Shown in pieces: positions 1 to 9,867 of a DNA stretch of 64,000 bases. Under the pieces are notes generated by a model, which ran no database searches, was not told the origin of the DNA, and saw only the letters and a list, made by a program, of their open reading frames with translations. Within the stretch, counting starts at the first letter, position 1. Each line of letters opens with the position of its first letter. Origin of the DNA: DATKHR01 sp036557365 (GTDB lineage: Bacteria > Acidobacteriota > Vicinamibacteria > Vicinamibacterales > CAVVIG01); assembly GCA_036557365.1 (NCBI GenBank), contig DATBHR010000092.1, positions 357,065 to 421,064 on the forward strand, read 5' to 3'. Made by a program: the position numbers and the translations under genes.

Positions 1-540
1 ACCGACGACTCGCGGCTTGGCGCGCTCCTCGCCGGACGGCGCCAGGTGACGACGAATTCGTCGTGCGGACTCTGCGGACGGCGAAGCATCGAGTCGCTGG
101 CGTCATGTGTTCCGAAGCTGTCGTCGTCCTGGCCGATGAGCGCCGCGACGCTGAGCCAGCTGGCGGACCGCCTGCGCGCGACGCAGACGGTGTTCGATGA
201 GACCGGCGGCCTGCACGCGGCCGGCCTGTTCTCGCCGACCGGCACTCTGCTGGACAGTGCCGAAGACATTGGCCGCCACAATGCGGTCGACAAGGTGGTC
301 GGCCGTGCGCTGATGCGCGACGCGCTCCCGCTCGCCGACGTGGTGCTGTTCGTGAGCGGCCGATCGTCATTCGAGATCGTCCAGAAAGCGCTGTTCGCCG
401 GCATTTCACTCATCGGATCCGTGTCGGCGCCATCGAGCCTGGCCATCTCGCTCGCGGACGAAATGGGCATTACCCTCGCCGGATTTGTACGGGGCGAGCG
501 ATTGAATCTCTACACGCACACCGGACGTATTCGAGCCTAG
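1..540 (+). CDS. fdhD: FdhD, formate dehydrogenase accessory sulfurtransferase (5' end outside window)
   Basis: The frame is open from base 1, so the gene is cut by the window edge; 179 codons remain of a family that is usually about 260-280 residues. FdhD carries sulfur from a cysteine desulfurase to the molybdenum cofactor of formate dehydrogenases. Visible support is the CGLCGR cysteine pair (codons at 64 and 73), which matches the sulfur-relay CxxC loop, and DIGRHNAVDK around 265-295, a signature of the family. The next gene, 12 bp downstream on the same strand, is a bis-MGD oxidoreductase of the formate dehydrogenase type, which is the expected client. An internal GTG at 46 is not the real start, because homology continues upstream of it. 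Confidence 0.93.
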   Translation, partial: TDDSRLGALLAGRRQVTTNSSCGLCGRRSIESLASCVPKLSSSWPMSAATLSQLADRLRATQTVFDETGGLHAAGLFSPTGTLLDSAEDIGRHNAVDKVVGRALMRDALPLADVVLFVSGRSSFEIVQKALFAGISLIGSVSAPSSLAISLADEMGITLAGFVRGERLNLYTHTGRIRA

Positions 541-552
541 CGACCTGCAACG

Positions 553-2733
553 ATGATTTTCGGACTGGGGCGCCAGAAGCCGCGCCATTTCCGTGAGATG
601 GCCCGCGTGGCCTGGGAGAATCGATCGGAGCTCCCGTTCGCGTGGCGGATTCTGCGCGATGGTGTGTGCGACGGTTGCGCGCTCGGAACGTCCGGGCTGT
701 CGGACTGGACGATCGCCGGCACGCACTTGTGCATGGTGCGTCTCGAGCTGATGCGCTTGAACACCGCGCCGGCGCTCGACACGTCAGTGCTTGCCGACGT
801 CCGGAGGCTTGCCGGACGCACGTCCGCGGAGCTGCGATCGCTCGGCCGATTGCCGAAACCGATGATCCGCCGCGCAGGGGACCGCGGATTCCGATCCGCC
901 TCGTGGGACGAAGCGCTCGACTACGCGGCTGGCGAGCTCCGCCACGCGAATCCTGCTCGCACCGCCTTTTATCTGACATCGCGTGGGATCACCAACGAGG
1001 TGTACTACGCCGCGCAGAAGGCCGCGCGCTTTCTCGGCACGAACCACGTCGACAACTCCGCGCGCCTCTGCCACGCGGCGTCGACATCCGCGATGAAGTC
1101 GACGTTGGGGTATGGCGCATCGACCTGCAGCTATGCGGACTGGCTCCACGCCGATCTGATCGTGCTGTTCGGAGCGAACGTCGCGAACAATCAGCCTGTG
1201 ACGACCAAGTACCTGCATCACGCGAAGAAGAACGGCGCACAGATCGCGGTGGTCAATACACTCCGTGAGCCGGGCCTCGAACGCTACTGGGTCCCGTCCA
1301 TCGCGGAAAGCGCGCTGTTCGGCACCGAGATCGCGGATCACTGGTTTCACGTGCACACCGGCGGAGATCTCGCGTTTCTCATCGGTGTGTTTCGATCGCT
1401 TGTCGAGATGGACGCGCTCGACACCGAATTCGTCCGCGACAGGACCATGGGCTTCGAGCCGGCGCGAGACGCGGCGCTCGCTGCGGATTGGACGGATCTC
1501 GAGCGCGAAAGCGGCGCAACGCGTGCGCAGATGGAATCGTTCACGCGGCTGCTGGCAGAACGACCGAACGCGGTGCTGGTCTGGTCGATGGGCCTGACCC
1601 AGCATGTCCACGGCGTGCAGACCATCAAGGCGCTCATCAACGTCGGCCTCGCGCGCGGCCTTCCGGGAAGACGACATCGCGGCCTCGTTCCGATCCGCGG
1701 ACATTCCGGCGTACAAGGTGGCGCCGAAGTCGGTTGCGTGCCGAAACTCGATGCGAACGCCCGCGCACGTTACGGCGAGGCGTGGCGATTCGCTCTCCCG
1801 GACGCAGAGGGATGGACCACGGCCGAAATGATCGAGCATTCGGCGCGCGGCGACGTGGACGTGTTCTGGATCGTCGGCGGAAATTTTCTCGAGACGCTCG
1901 GCGATGAAGCCATGTCGCGGCAGGCGTTGCGGCGGCCGCGGCTGCGCGTTCATCAGGACATCGTCCTGTCCTCGTCGATGCTCGCCGAAAGCGACGGCGA
2001 CGTCGTCATTCTCCCGGCCGCGACGCGTTATGAGTCGGCAGGTGGCGGAACCGAGACGTCAACGGAACGACGGATTATCTTCTCGCCGGAAATCCCGGGA
2101 CGCCGAATCGGATCGGCGCGTCCCGAGTGGGAGGTCTTCGGCGACGTGATGGCCCGCGTCAGGCCCGCCGACGCGGACCTCGTGCGCTTCGAGAGCGCAC
2201 AGCAGATCCGTGACGAGATCGGTCAGGCGGTGCCGTTGTATCGAGGCATCGAGCGCCTCCGCGCGAAGGGCGACCAGGTGCAGTGGGGCGGGCCGATCCT
2301 GTACGAAGACGGACGATTCCTGACATCCGACGGCAAGGCGCACTTCTCAGTCGTCCATCCGACGAACCGTCGACGATCGACGGATCCGAGCGCGCGACCC
2401 GAAAACGATCGGACGTTCTTCGTGTCCACGCGGCGCGGGAAGCAGTTCAACTCGATGGTTCAGCGCGCGACCGATCCGCTGACCGGCGCCGGACGCGACG
2501 ACGTGTTGATCAGCCCGGACGATTTGACGCGCCTCAACCTTCGAGACGGAGATGGCGTTCAGCTGACGTCCGCCGACGGCGAATTCCGCGGCCGACTCAG
2601 GGCGGCGCCAATCCGGCCGGGGAACCTCGAAGTCCATTGGCCCGAGGGCAACACGCTCTTGTCCGCGCGCGCCATCGACCCCGATTCGCTCGAGCCCGAC
2701 TACAACGCCGTCGTGCAGCTGAGCGCCATATGA
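553..2733 (+). CDS. FdhF/YdeP-family molybdopterin (bis-MGD) oxidoreductase
   Basis: A 726-residue protein of the formate dehydrogenase-alpha superfamily, closest in style to E. coli YdeP. The N-terminus has a Cys cluster (C39-x2-C42, C60) that could hold an Fe-S centre. RLCHAAST places C173 where these enzymes carry the Mo-ligating Cys or Sec. Further on are the dinucleotide-binding stretches VLFGANVANN and GHSGVQGG. The C-terminal molydop-binding beta-barrel contains FFVSTRRGKQFNSM. The frame holds no internal TGA, so it is not a selenoprotein here. It follows fdhD by 12 bp, and its stop overlaps the next start (ATGA), so the three genes form one operon. Formate as substrate is inferred from family; YdeP proteins have also been linked to acid resistance. 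Confidence 0.88.
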   Translation: MIFGLGRQKPRHFREMARVAWENRSELPFAWRILRDGVCDGCALGTSGLSDWTIAGTHLCMVRLELMRLNTAPALDTSVLADVRRLAGRTSAELRSLGRLPKPMIRRAGDRGFRSASWDEALDYAAGELRHANPARTAFYLTSRGITNEVYYAAQKAARFLGTNHVDNSARLCHAASTSAMKSTLGYGASTCSYADWLHADLIVLFGANVANNQPVTTKYLHHAKKNGAQIAVVNTLREPGLERYWVPSIAESALFGTEIADHWFHVHTGGDLAFLIGVFRSLVEMDALDTEFVRDRTMGFEPARDAALAADWTDLERESGATRAQMESFTRLLAERPNAVLVWSMGLTQHVHGVQTIKALINVGLARGLPGRRHRGLVPIRGHSGVQGGAEVGCVPKLDANARARYGEAWRFALPDAEGWTTAEMIEHSARGDVDVFWIVGGNFLETLGDEAMSRQALRRPRLRVHQDIVLSSSMLAESDGDVVILPAATRYESAGGGTETSTERRIIFSPEIPGRRIGSARPEWEVFGDVMARVRPADADLVRFESAQQIRDEIGQAVPLYRGIERLRAKGDQVQWGGPILYEDGRFLTSDGKAHFSVVHPTNRRRSTDPSARPENDRTFFVSTRRGKQFNSMVQRATDPLTGAGRDDVLISPDDLTRLNLRDGDGVQLTSADGEFRGRLRAAPIRPGNLEVHWPEGNTLLSARAIDPDSLEPDYNAVVQLSAI

Positions 2734-4076
2734 GACGAATCTTCTGCGGTGTCGTGTTCGCAGCGTTCGCGTCGACGATGATCACGGCCTCGCCGGCGCC
2801 GTCAATCGACGCCGCGTTCGAGCGCTTCTGGGCAGCACGAAACACCGGAGACGCGAAGAAGGCCGCAGAGGACGTCGTGCGCTCCGGCGTGACGTTCGAC
2901 GATGCGCTGGCGCGGCTGAAGCGGGGACGTCAATACGATCGTCCGGCGAGTCACGATGTCGTCCACGAGATGAGGCGCGCGGCAGCTGGAGACTTCACGT
3001 ACGACGTGTTCCTGCCCGAAGGCTACGACCCGCAGCATCGATACCAGGTGCGATTTCAGCTGCACGGCGGCGTGATGATGCGGGAACAGAACGAGGAACC
3101 CGGCCGGGGACGTGGCGGTCCGCGATCGCCGCTGCGAGGAGCCGAGCAGATCTACGTGATGCCGGCGGCCTGGCGGGAGGCGCCATGGTGGAGCGCCATC
3201 CAGCTCGACAACCTCGACACCATCCTGGATCGCCTCAAACGCACGTACAACGTGGACGAGAATCGCATCGTCGTCTCAGGCGTCTCGGACGGTGCAACCG
3301 GCACGTTCTACGTCGCCATGCGCGACACGACTCCGTACGCCAGCTTTGCGTCGTTGAACGGATCGATCATGGTGCTGGCGAACGATCGTCTCGACGTCGG
3401 CGGCGAGCTCTTTCCCACAAACCTTCTGAACAAACCATTCTTCATCGTCAACGGGGGGCGCGACCCGCTGTATCCGACGCGTGCGGTCGAGCCGTACGTC
3501 GAGCATTTGCGTCGAAGCGGCGTCACCGTTGACTACAAGCCGCAGCCGGACGGCGTCCACAACACGGCGTGGTGGCCCGAGGTGAAGGACGAGTTCGAAA
3601 CGTTCGTCCGCCAACATCCGCGCAATCCGCTGCCGTCGCATGTGACGTGGGAAGCGACAGACCATCAGGTGCCATCGCGGGCGCATTGGATCGTGATCGA
3701 GCGGGTGAAGGGGGCCGATCGCAATCGTGCCGTGGAGCCCCGCCTCGAGCCGGATCTGAATGTGTTCACCGGCGACGGCATCAACAAGGGTCGCGAGCTC
3801 TTTTCGCGAGCGCGTCCGTCCGGACGCGTGGACGTCGAGCAGGCGGGCAACGCTGTTCGTGCCCGCACCAGCGGCGTTGCCGAGCTGACGGTGCTGATTT
3901 CTCCCGACGCGTTCGATCTCAGCAAGCCGGTGACGGTCACCGTCCACGATCGCGTCGTCTATGACGCCCGTGTGGAACCGAGTGTGGCCACGCTCATGAA
4001 ATGGGCCGCTCGCGACAACGATCGCACGATGTTGTTCGGGGGCGAGATCCACGTGTCGGTTGCCGCCCGGCCCTGA
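2730..4076 (+). CDS. Secreted alpha/beta hydrolase (esterase-like) with C-terminal beta domain
   Basis: A 448-residue protein. I start it at ATG 2730, which overlaps the previous stop (ATGA) and gives a clean signal peptide (MRRIFCGVVF...ASTMITASPA); the longer open frame to 2283 lies inside the upstream gene. The catalytic triad is readable: nucleophile S186 in GVSDG, D245 in NGGRDP and H277 in DGVHN. HGGVMM near residue 112 fits the oxyanion-hole region. The fold resembles PHB-depolymerase/feruloyl-esterase type lipases. Residues from about 310 form a separate beta-rich domain of unknown role. The substrate cannot be read from the sequence. Being coupled to a cytoplasmic bis-MGD enzyme while carrying an export signal is odd. 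Confidence 0.8.
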   Translation: MRRIFCGVVFAAFASTMITASPAPSIDAAFERFWAARNTGDAKKAAEDVVRSGVTFDDALARLKRGRQYDRPASHDVVHEMRRAAAGDFTYDVFLPEGYDPQHRYQVRFQLHGGVMMREQNEEPGRGRGGPRSPLRGAEQIYVMPAAWREAPWWSAIQLDNLDTILDRLKRTYNVDENRIVVSGVSDGATGTFYVAMRDTTPYASFASLNGSIMVLANDRLDVGGELFPTNLLNKPFFIVNGGRDPLYPTRAVEPYVEHLRRSGVTVDYKPQPDGVHNTAWWPEVKDEFETFVRQHPRNPLPSHVTWEATDHQVPSRAHWIVIERVKGADRNRAVEPRLEPDLNVFTGDGINKGRELFSRARPSGRVDVEQAGNAVRARTSGVAELTVLISPDAFDLSKPVTVTVHDRVVYDARVEPSVATLMKWAARDNDRTMLFGGEIHVSVAARP

Positions 4077-4100
4077 CGTGATCGACGCCGAGCGCTTTTT

Positions 4101-4937
4101 TCAGCGTGTCCCGCGCTCGCGCTGGCACGACGGACACCAGTAGGTCCGTCTCGCATCCGGGCCGGCCGCCGCGGACTCAATTGGACTGCCGCACCGCCGA
4201 CACGGCTTGCCGGCGCGTCCATAGACCCAGAGTGTCTCATTTGGATCGAGGCTTCTCGTTGTCCTCATGCCGTACGCGCGGCTGAGCGTCTGCGCGGGCG
4301 TCAGGATGTTCGCGCGCAGTTGTTCGACAGCGATGCCGAGCAGCGACCGGAGCCGTTCGTCCGTCAGCGAGCTGGCGCGCGCGTACGGCGATGTTCCGGC
4401 GAGAAACAGGATCTCTGACTTGAACATGTTGCCGATGCCGGCCACGACGCGCTGGTCCAGCAGCACGTCTCCGATCGCCGTATCGGCGCGGGCGCGTATC
4501 CGTCCCAGAGCGACGTCGACGTCGAACGACGGGTCGAGCAGATCCTGTCCGAGTGCGGCGAACGTCATGTGGCGGGCAAGATCTCTCGCCCTGATGAATT
4601 CGGCCACGGGGATGTTGAATCCGACCGCGACGATGTCGGCCGTCGCAATGAGCACGCGCATGTCACCTCGAGGGCGCTTCCATGGCGCCCCCGGTTCGTA
4701 GACGTGCCAGCTGCCGCTCATGCGCATGTGCGTGTGAAGCACGAGATCTCCGGAGAAGCGCATCAGCAGATGCTTGCCGCGCGACGAGATCTCATCCACG
4801 GTGCGTCCCACCAACGGGCTGTCCTCCGCGACCCGGTTGAGCGCCGGCAAGACGGATTCGAATTGCGTGACTGCCGCACCGGCCATTAGCCGGTGCAGCG
4901 TTCGCGCCGCCCGAAAGATGGTGTCGCCCTCAGGCAT
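4101..4937 (-). CDS. nei2: Fpg/Nei-family DNA glycosylase/AP lyase (Nei2-like)
   Basis: A 278-residue base-excision repair enzyme. It starts MPEGDTIFR: after Met removal, Pro is the Schiff-base nucleophile and the following Glu the general acid, as in all Fpg/Nei proteins. A central GKHLL lysine, the helix-two-turn-helix region (DVLLDQRVVAGIGNMFKSE) and a C-terminal zinc finger (CRRC...CPSC) complete the set. MPEGDTI rather than MPELPE puts it with endonuclease VIII/Nei2, which removes oxidised pyrimidines. Its start overlaps the end of lhr by 8 bp (4930-4937), so it is translated as the second gene of a repair pair. Confidence 0.9.
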   Translation of the reverse strand: MPEGDTIFRAARTLHRLMAGAAVTQFESVLPALNRVAEDSPLVGRTVDEISSRGKHLLMRFSGDLVLHTHMRMSGSWHVYEPGAPWKRPRGDMRVLIATADIVAVGFNIPVAEFIRARDLARHMTFAALGQDLLDPSFDVDVALGRIRARADTAIGDVLLDQRVVAGIGNMFKSEILFLAGTSPYARASSLTDERLRSLLGIAVEQLRANILTPAQTLSRAYGMRTTRSLDPNETLWVYGRAGKPCRRCGSPIESAAAGPDARRTYWCPSCQRERGTR

Positions 4938-7900
4938 CGTCTGCGTCGTCTGGATCGGTGGAGTCCGAATCGAAATATCGACGCGCGAACGGGCTCGAGA
5001 CGGTCGAGCGTCCGGGTCGCGGGCGGGGGCGAGCGTCCGGAGCAGACGACGGCGTTGGAACTTGTGCGATCGGTGCGGCTCGATGGAAAGTCGCCTGAAT
5101 CCCCAGAGCGCCAGCGACGAAACCTGCCCTGGCGAGGAAGCGCGCCATCGGATGGTGCTGGGGTGGTGCGCCGTCGATCTCCTCGATCAACATCCCGCGC
5201 GGCCCATCCGTACCGCTGCGCGCCCGCTCGATTAACGCGCCGGCGACGGCTTTCGCGACCCGCGAACGTTCGGGTTCCGAGGCGGGAAGAAACGTCGCGA
5301 GTTGCCGATCGCCTCGGGCGAGATACGCACCGAGCGCGCCGTCGACGAGGATGACGGTCGCTCCGACCGTTCGCGTTGGCGCGCGGCCTGCTTCGATCGT
5401 CTTTCCATCGGTGTCGTGCCGCTCCGGCCACTTGAGCGCTGCGCCGTACGGGTTGGCGGGATCGGTGGCGGCCAGGACTGCGACCTCGCTGGTGTCGTCC
5501 GAGGGCGCGTGACCGGGGCTGCCGTCCCGCAGCGATCGCAGCAGATCGACGGCGCCCGGCAGCGCGAACTGCGCGGCGCCGAGTCCTGCGACGAAGTAGC
5601 CGCGACGGATGCGCCCGGCGTCTTCGAGTCCTCGCAACACCGGATAGACCGTCGCAAATCCGCCGGCGACATTTTCGGCCGAGACGATTTCGCGCGTCAC
5701 GACGCCGTGCCGCGTCAACAACTGCTGCGTGAGCGCCGCGGCCCAGCGCGTGTGCGCCTTGACGTCAGCGGAGCCGCTTCGTCGCTGCGCCTTGTTCGTC
5801 GCACCGCCGCTCGACGAATGAGGTCGTGGCACCAGGCTCCATCGACCTTCCGCGGATGAGGGAACCAGCCGTCTCGAACGGAACGGCGCCGCGTGCATGC
5901 GGCGCTGTGGACTCCGGCGCGGCGCGCGCACGTGCGCGAATGCGCGCAGCGCATGAAACGTGTCATTCGTGATGAGTCCCTGCCAGACGAGATTCCACAG
6001 CGCGTCCACCGTCTGCGCGGGATAGCCGCCGCCGACAGCTTCGTGCAGCGGGCCGAAGAACGACGCGCCGTGTTTTGCGAGATGCTCGAGGATGTCGTTT
6101 TCGCGACCCTTGCCTCCAGCGTCGTTGTCCCGTGCGGTCGATCCTTCGGTGCCGATGGTCGGCGGAAGCAGTGCCGGCAGTTGATCGGCGAGATACAACG
6201 CGATGCGTCCATCCCGCTCGCCGAGTGGCTCGACGCCGACCCAGACGACTTCGCCCGCTGCCGTCACCGCGTCGAGGTCCGCCGGCTCGTACAGATCGAG
6301 GCGCGAGGGCAGGATCTCCGTCTCGAGAATCGACGCCGGCAGCGGCGCACCTTGAAGCTGCTCGATCGCGTCGAGCAGCGCATCAGCGCCGTGCCGCCTG
6401 CGAACGATGCCTTGCCACGTGGTGGCGAATCGGCCGAGCGCCGCCTGATCGACGGGCTCGACCTCTTCGCGCAGCTTTGCCAGCGATCGGCGCCGGAGCT
6501 TTCGCAGTACCTCGGCGTCGGTCCACTCCCGCCGCGTACCACCCGGCCGAAATTCTCCTTCGACAAGGCGCCCTTCGGCGGTCAACCGGACGAGCAGCGA
6601 TTCCGCTTCGGCAGGACTCAGGCCGTAGCGAGCGGCAAAGACGGCCGCGGTAAACGGTGCGTGTGTCCGCGCGTAGCGCTGCGCGATGCCGCCCAGCGGA
6701 TCGCGGACGGGCGCCAGAAGCGATTCGGGAAGGCCGACGGGCAGCGGCACGCCGAGCGCATCGCGCATGCGCGCCGCGTCCTCGACGGCGATCCACCGAG
6801 ATTCGCCGCCGATGCGGACTGCGATCGCACGGCGTGCGTCCGACAAGGCTGCCAGGGCAGACGGCGCATCGTCGAGTGCCGCGCGCTCGCGCACTTCTTC
6901 CTCGGTCAGATCGCCGACGGCGAGAAGCAGATCGTGAATGCCGTCGATGCTCTTGGCGCGCCATCGCGGCTCGCGGCGCTGGAGTTCCAGTTCCAGCGCG
7001 TCGAACGCATCGAGGTCCAGCAGCTCGCGCAGCTCGGCGTCGCCGAGGAGCTCGCGAAGCTGCGACTGATCGACCGCCAGCGCCTGGGCGCGCCGCTCCG
7101 CCAGCGGCGCGTCGCCTTCGTAGATGAAACTGGCGACGTAGGTAAAGAGCAGAGACGCCGCAAACGGCGACGGCGTCTCGGCGTCGACCGTCGCGACGCG
7201 AATCTTGCGGCTCCGGACGTCGCGCAGCGTTGCGACGAGCGACGTCATATCGAAGAAATCGCGGAGGCACTCGCGATACGTCTCGAGCGAAATCGGAAAC
7301 GATCCGAAACGCGACGCGACCGCCAGCAGATCCGCCGCTCGCTTGCGCTGTTGCCAGAGCGGCGCGCGCATGCCGGGACGCCGCTTCGGCAGCAGCAGCG
7401 CACGCGCGGCGTTCTCGCGGAACTTGGCCGCGAAGAGGGCAGTCGCGCCGAGTTGCCGGACCACGAGCGGCTGCACTTCGTCCGGCTCCGGCATGACCAG
7501 CCGGACGTCGGGTGGTTCGTCCACATCCGGGAACCGCACGACGAATCCATCGTCGCCCCACAGAATCTCGGCGTCGATGCCGGTTTCCTCGCGGATCTTC
7601 GCGGCCGCCGCCATCGCCCACGGCGCGTGAATCCGCCCGCCGCGCGGAGACAGCACGCAGACCCGCCAGTCGCCGAGCTCGTCGCGCACACGTTCGACGA
7701 CGATCGTCGACGCGTCCGGGACGACGCGGGTCGCGCGCTGTTGATCGCGAAGGTACTGCAGCAGGTTTCCGGCGGCGCGCTCGCTCAAATCGTGTTCCTG
7801 CATCAGTCGCTCGACGGCGGCTTGCGGCGGCAGTTTGATCATCTGCTGCGTCAGCTCGCCGATGGCGAGACCGAGTTCCAGTGGGCGGCCCGCGCGATCG

Positions 7901-9819
7901 CCCTTCCAGAACGGCATCTTGCCGGGTTGCCCTGCGGCCGGAGTAACGAGCACGCGGTCGTGCGTGATCTCTTCGATGCGCCACGAAGAGGCGCCGAGCA
8001 CGAACGTTTCGCCGACGCGGCTCTCGAACACCATCTCTTCGTCGAGCTCGCCGACCCGCGCAGTCCCCGGTGCGGCTCCGGCGAGAAAGACGCCGTAGAG
8101 TCCGCGATCCGGAATCGTGCCGCCGTTCGCGATCGCCACGCGCTTCGCGCCTTCGCGCGCGACAATCGTTCCGCGAATGCGATCCCACGTGATGCGAGGC
8201 CTGAGCTCGGCGAACTCGTCTGACGGATAGCGGCCCGACAGCATGTCGAGGACGCCGTCGAAGACGATGCGGCTCAACTCGGCGAATGGCGCCGCGCTGC
8301 GAATCGTCGCGAACAGGTCGTCGATCTGCCATTCGTCGACGGACGTCATCGCCACGATCTGCTGCGCGACGATGTCGAGCGGGTTTCGCGGGTAGCGCGT
8401 GCTCTCGACCATTCCTTCGTGCATCGCCCGGGCAACGGCGGCGCACGCGACGAGATCGCCCCTGAATTTCGGAACGATGACGCCTTCGCTGACGGCATCG
8501 GCACGGTGGCCTCCGCGTCCGATCCGCTGAAGGCCGCTCGCGACCGAGGGCGGCGCTTCGATCTGGATGACGAGGTCGATGGCGCCCATGTCGATGCCGA
8601 GCTCGAGCGACGAGGTGGCCACGAGCGCGCGGAGCGACCCGGCCTTCAGGAGATCTTCGATCTCCATCCGCTGCGCGCGCGCAATCGAACCGTGATGCGA
8701 GCGGACGAGCGTGTCGCCGGCCAGCTCGTTCAGCGCGCCGGCCAGCCGTTCGGCGAGACGCCGGCTGTTGACGAAGATCAGCGTCGATCGATGTTCCCGG
8801 ATCAACTCGAGCAGGCGCGGGTGAATCGCAGACCAAATCGTTCCGCCGTTTGCGGCGGATGCCGTACCGTCGAGCGCGTCGATGGCGGCTGCGGCGCCAC
8901 CTCCGCCGGGCAGACGCTTCTTTCGTCCCGCGGGTCCGCGCACGGTGCTCGCCAGGTTCGCCATGTCCTCGACGGGCACGTCAATCGTCAGTTTCAGCGC
9001 TTTCTTCCTGCCGGCATCGACGACCGTGACCGGCCGGTATCGCACGGGACCTTCGTTCGACGTGAACTCCTCCGCGATCTCCGATTCGGCGTCGAGCTCC
9101 GCGGTTGCTGCACGCCGGGACCGCGTTCGCGTGCCGCGCGCTCGCGGCTCGGCTCCACCGAGGAATCGCGCGACCTCGTCGAGCGGCCGCTGCGTGGCGG
9201 AGAGTCCGATGCGCTGCGGCGGCGTCGCGCACAACGACTCGAGACGCTCGAGCGACACCGACATGTGCGCGCCACGCTTCGTCGGAACGAGCGCGTGGAT
9301 TTCGTCGATGATGATCGTCTCGACCGACCGCAGCATCTGTCTGGCATTCGACGTGAGAAGGAGATAGAGCGACTCCGGCGTCGTAATGAGGATGTCAGCC
9401 GCCGTTTTCAGGAAGCGCGCCCGCTCCGCTTGCGGCGTGTCGCCGGTTCGAATGGCAACCGTCGGCACGACGTACGACGCGCCGAGACGATCGGCGAACG
9501 CCGAGATGCCGGTCAGCGGCGCGCGCAGGTTTCGCTCGACGTCCACGGCGAGCGCTTTCAGCGGTGAGACGTAAAGGATCCGACACCGCTCGGCGCTCGA
9601 CGGCGCCGGCGCGAACATCACTCGATTGATGCACCACAAAAAAGCCGCAAGCGTCTTGCCGCTGCCGGTCGGCGCGAGGATCAGCGTCGAGTCTCCGCGC
9701 GCGATCGCCGGCCATCCTTGCGCCTGCGGCGGCGTGGGCGCATCGAACGATGCCGCGAACCACGCACGAACGGCTTCGTGGAAGGGCGCGAGCGGGTCGT
9801 TTGTGGCGCGGGCCGTCAC
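4930..9819 (-). CDS. lhr: Lhr-type ATP-dependent DNA helicase, full length with Lhr C-terminal domain
   Basis: A 1629-residue superfamily 2 helicase, about the length of E. coli Lhr. Walker A LAPTGSGKT is at residues 49-57 and the DEIH box at 172-175; motif III SATQRPLDEVARFLG and the RecA2 motifs (LVATSSLELGIDMG, QRIGRGGH) follow. The distal half (from about 870) is the large Lhr C-terminal region, which in E. coli is reported to carry uracil-DNA glycosylase activity. It overlaps nei2 by 8 bp, so helicase and glycosylase are probably made together for repair. Several long open frames on the other strand are codon-bias shadows of this gene. Confidence 0.93.
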   Translation of the reverse strand: MTARATNDPLAPFHEAVRAWFAASFDAPTPPQAQGWPAIARGDSTLILAPTGSGKTLAAFLWCINRVMFAPAPSSAERCRILYVSPLKALAVDVERNLRAPLTGISAFADRLGASYVVPTVAIRTGDTPQAERARFLKTAADILITTPESLYLLLTSNARQMLRSVETIIIDEIHALVPTKRGAHMSVSLERLESLCATPPQRIGLSATQRPLDEVARFLGGAEPRARGTRTRSRRAATAELDAESEIAEEFTSNEGPVRYRPVTVVDAGRKKALKLTIDVPVEDMANLASTVRGPAGRKKRLPGGGGAAAAIDALDGTASAANGGTIWSAIHPRLLELIREHRSTLIFVNSRRLAERLAGALNELAGDTLVRSHHGSIARAQRMEIEDLLKAGSLRALVATSSLELGIDMGAIDLVIQIEAPPSVASGLQRIGRGGHRADAVSEGVIVPKFRGDLVACAAVARAMHEGMVESTRYPRNPLDIVAQQIVAMTSVDEWQIDDLFATIRSAAPFAELSRIVFDGVLDMLSGRYPSDEFAELRPRITWDRIRGTIVAREGAKRVAIANGGTIPDRGLYGVFLAGAAPGTARVGELDEEMVFESRVGETFVLGASSWRIEEITHDRVLVTPAAGQPGKMPFWKGDRAGRPLELGLAIGELTQQMIKLPPQAAVERLMQEHDLSERAAGNLLQYLRDQQRATRVVPDASTIVVERVRDELGDWRVCVLSPRGGRIHAPWAMAAAAKIREETGIDAEILWGDDGFVVRFPDVDEPPDVRLVMPEPDEVQPLVVRQLGATALFAAKFRENAARALLLPKRRPGMRAPLWQQRKRAADLLAVASRFGSFPISLETYRECLRDFFDMTSLVATLRDVRSRKIRVATVDAETPSPFAASLLFTYVASFIYEGDAPLAERRAQALAVDQSQLRELLGDAELRELLDLDAFDALELELQRREPRWRAKSIDGIHDLLLAVGDLTEEEVRERAALDDAPSALAALSDARRAIAVRIGGESRWIAVEDAARMRDALGVPLPVGLPESLLAPVRDPLGGIAQRYARTHAPFTAAVFAARYGLSPAEAESLLVRLTAEGRLVEGEFRPGGTRREWTDAEVLRKLRRRSLAKLREEVEPVDQAALGRFATTWQGIVRRRHGADALLDAIEQLQGAPLPASILETEILPSRLDLYEPADLDAVTAAGEVVWVGVEPLGERDGRIALYLADQLPALLPPTIGTEGSTARDNDAGGKGRENDILEHLAKHGASFFGPLHEAVGGGYPAQTVDALWNLVWQGLITNDTFHALRAFAHVRAPRRSPQRRMHAAPFRSRRLVPSSAEGRWSLVPRPHSSSGGATNKAQRRSGSADVKAHTRWAAALTQQLLTRHGVVTREIVSAENVAGGFATVYPVLRGLEDAGRIRRGYFVAGLGAAQFALPGAVDLLRSLRDGSPGHAPSDDTSEVAVLAATDPANPYGAALKWPERHDTDGKTIEAGRAPTRTVGATVILVDGALGAYLARGDRQLATFLPASEPERSRVAKAVAGALIERARSGTDGPRGMLIEEIDGAPPQHHPMARFLARAGFVAGALGIQATFHRAAPIAQVPTPSSAPDARPRPRPGRSTVSSPFARRYFDSDSTDPDDADDA

Positions 9820-9829
9820 CTGGTCATCT

Positions 9830-9835
9830 TATAAT
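9830..9835 (+). promoter_or_regulatory. Perfect TATAAT -10 box upstream of the coiled-coil gene
   Basis: TATAAT lies 32 nt before the ATG at 9868, in the divergent spacer between lhr (minus) and the small coiled-coil gene (plus). I see no convincing -35 at 16-18 bp spacing. A G-rich Shine-Dalgarno (GGGGGG) sits 4 nt before the ATG. Confidence 0.4.
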
Positions 9836-9867
9836 GTGGGGAGTTTCATACTCGGTCGGGGGGACTG

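Noticed and set aside
553..2733. Selenocysteine codon in the YdeP-type gene
   Set aside because: The frame has no internal TGA and a Cys occupies the expected metal-ligand position.
5893..8223. 776-residue open frame on the plus strand (and an 817-residue one at 6383-8836 minus)
   Set aside because: Both lie wholly inside lhr in other frames; compositions are Arg/Ala/Asp-rich without motifs, as expected for shadows of a high-GC gene.
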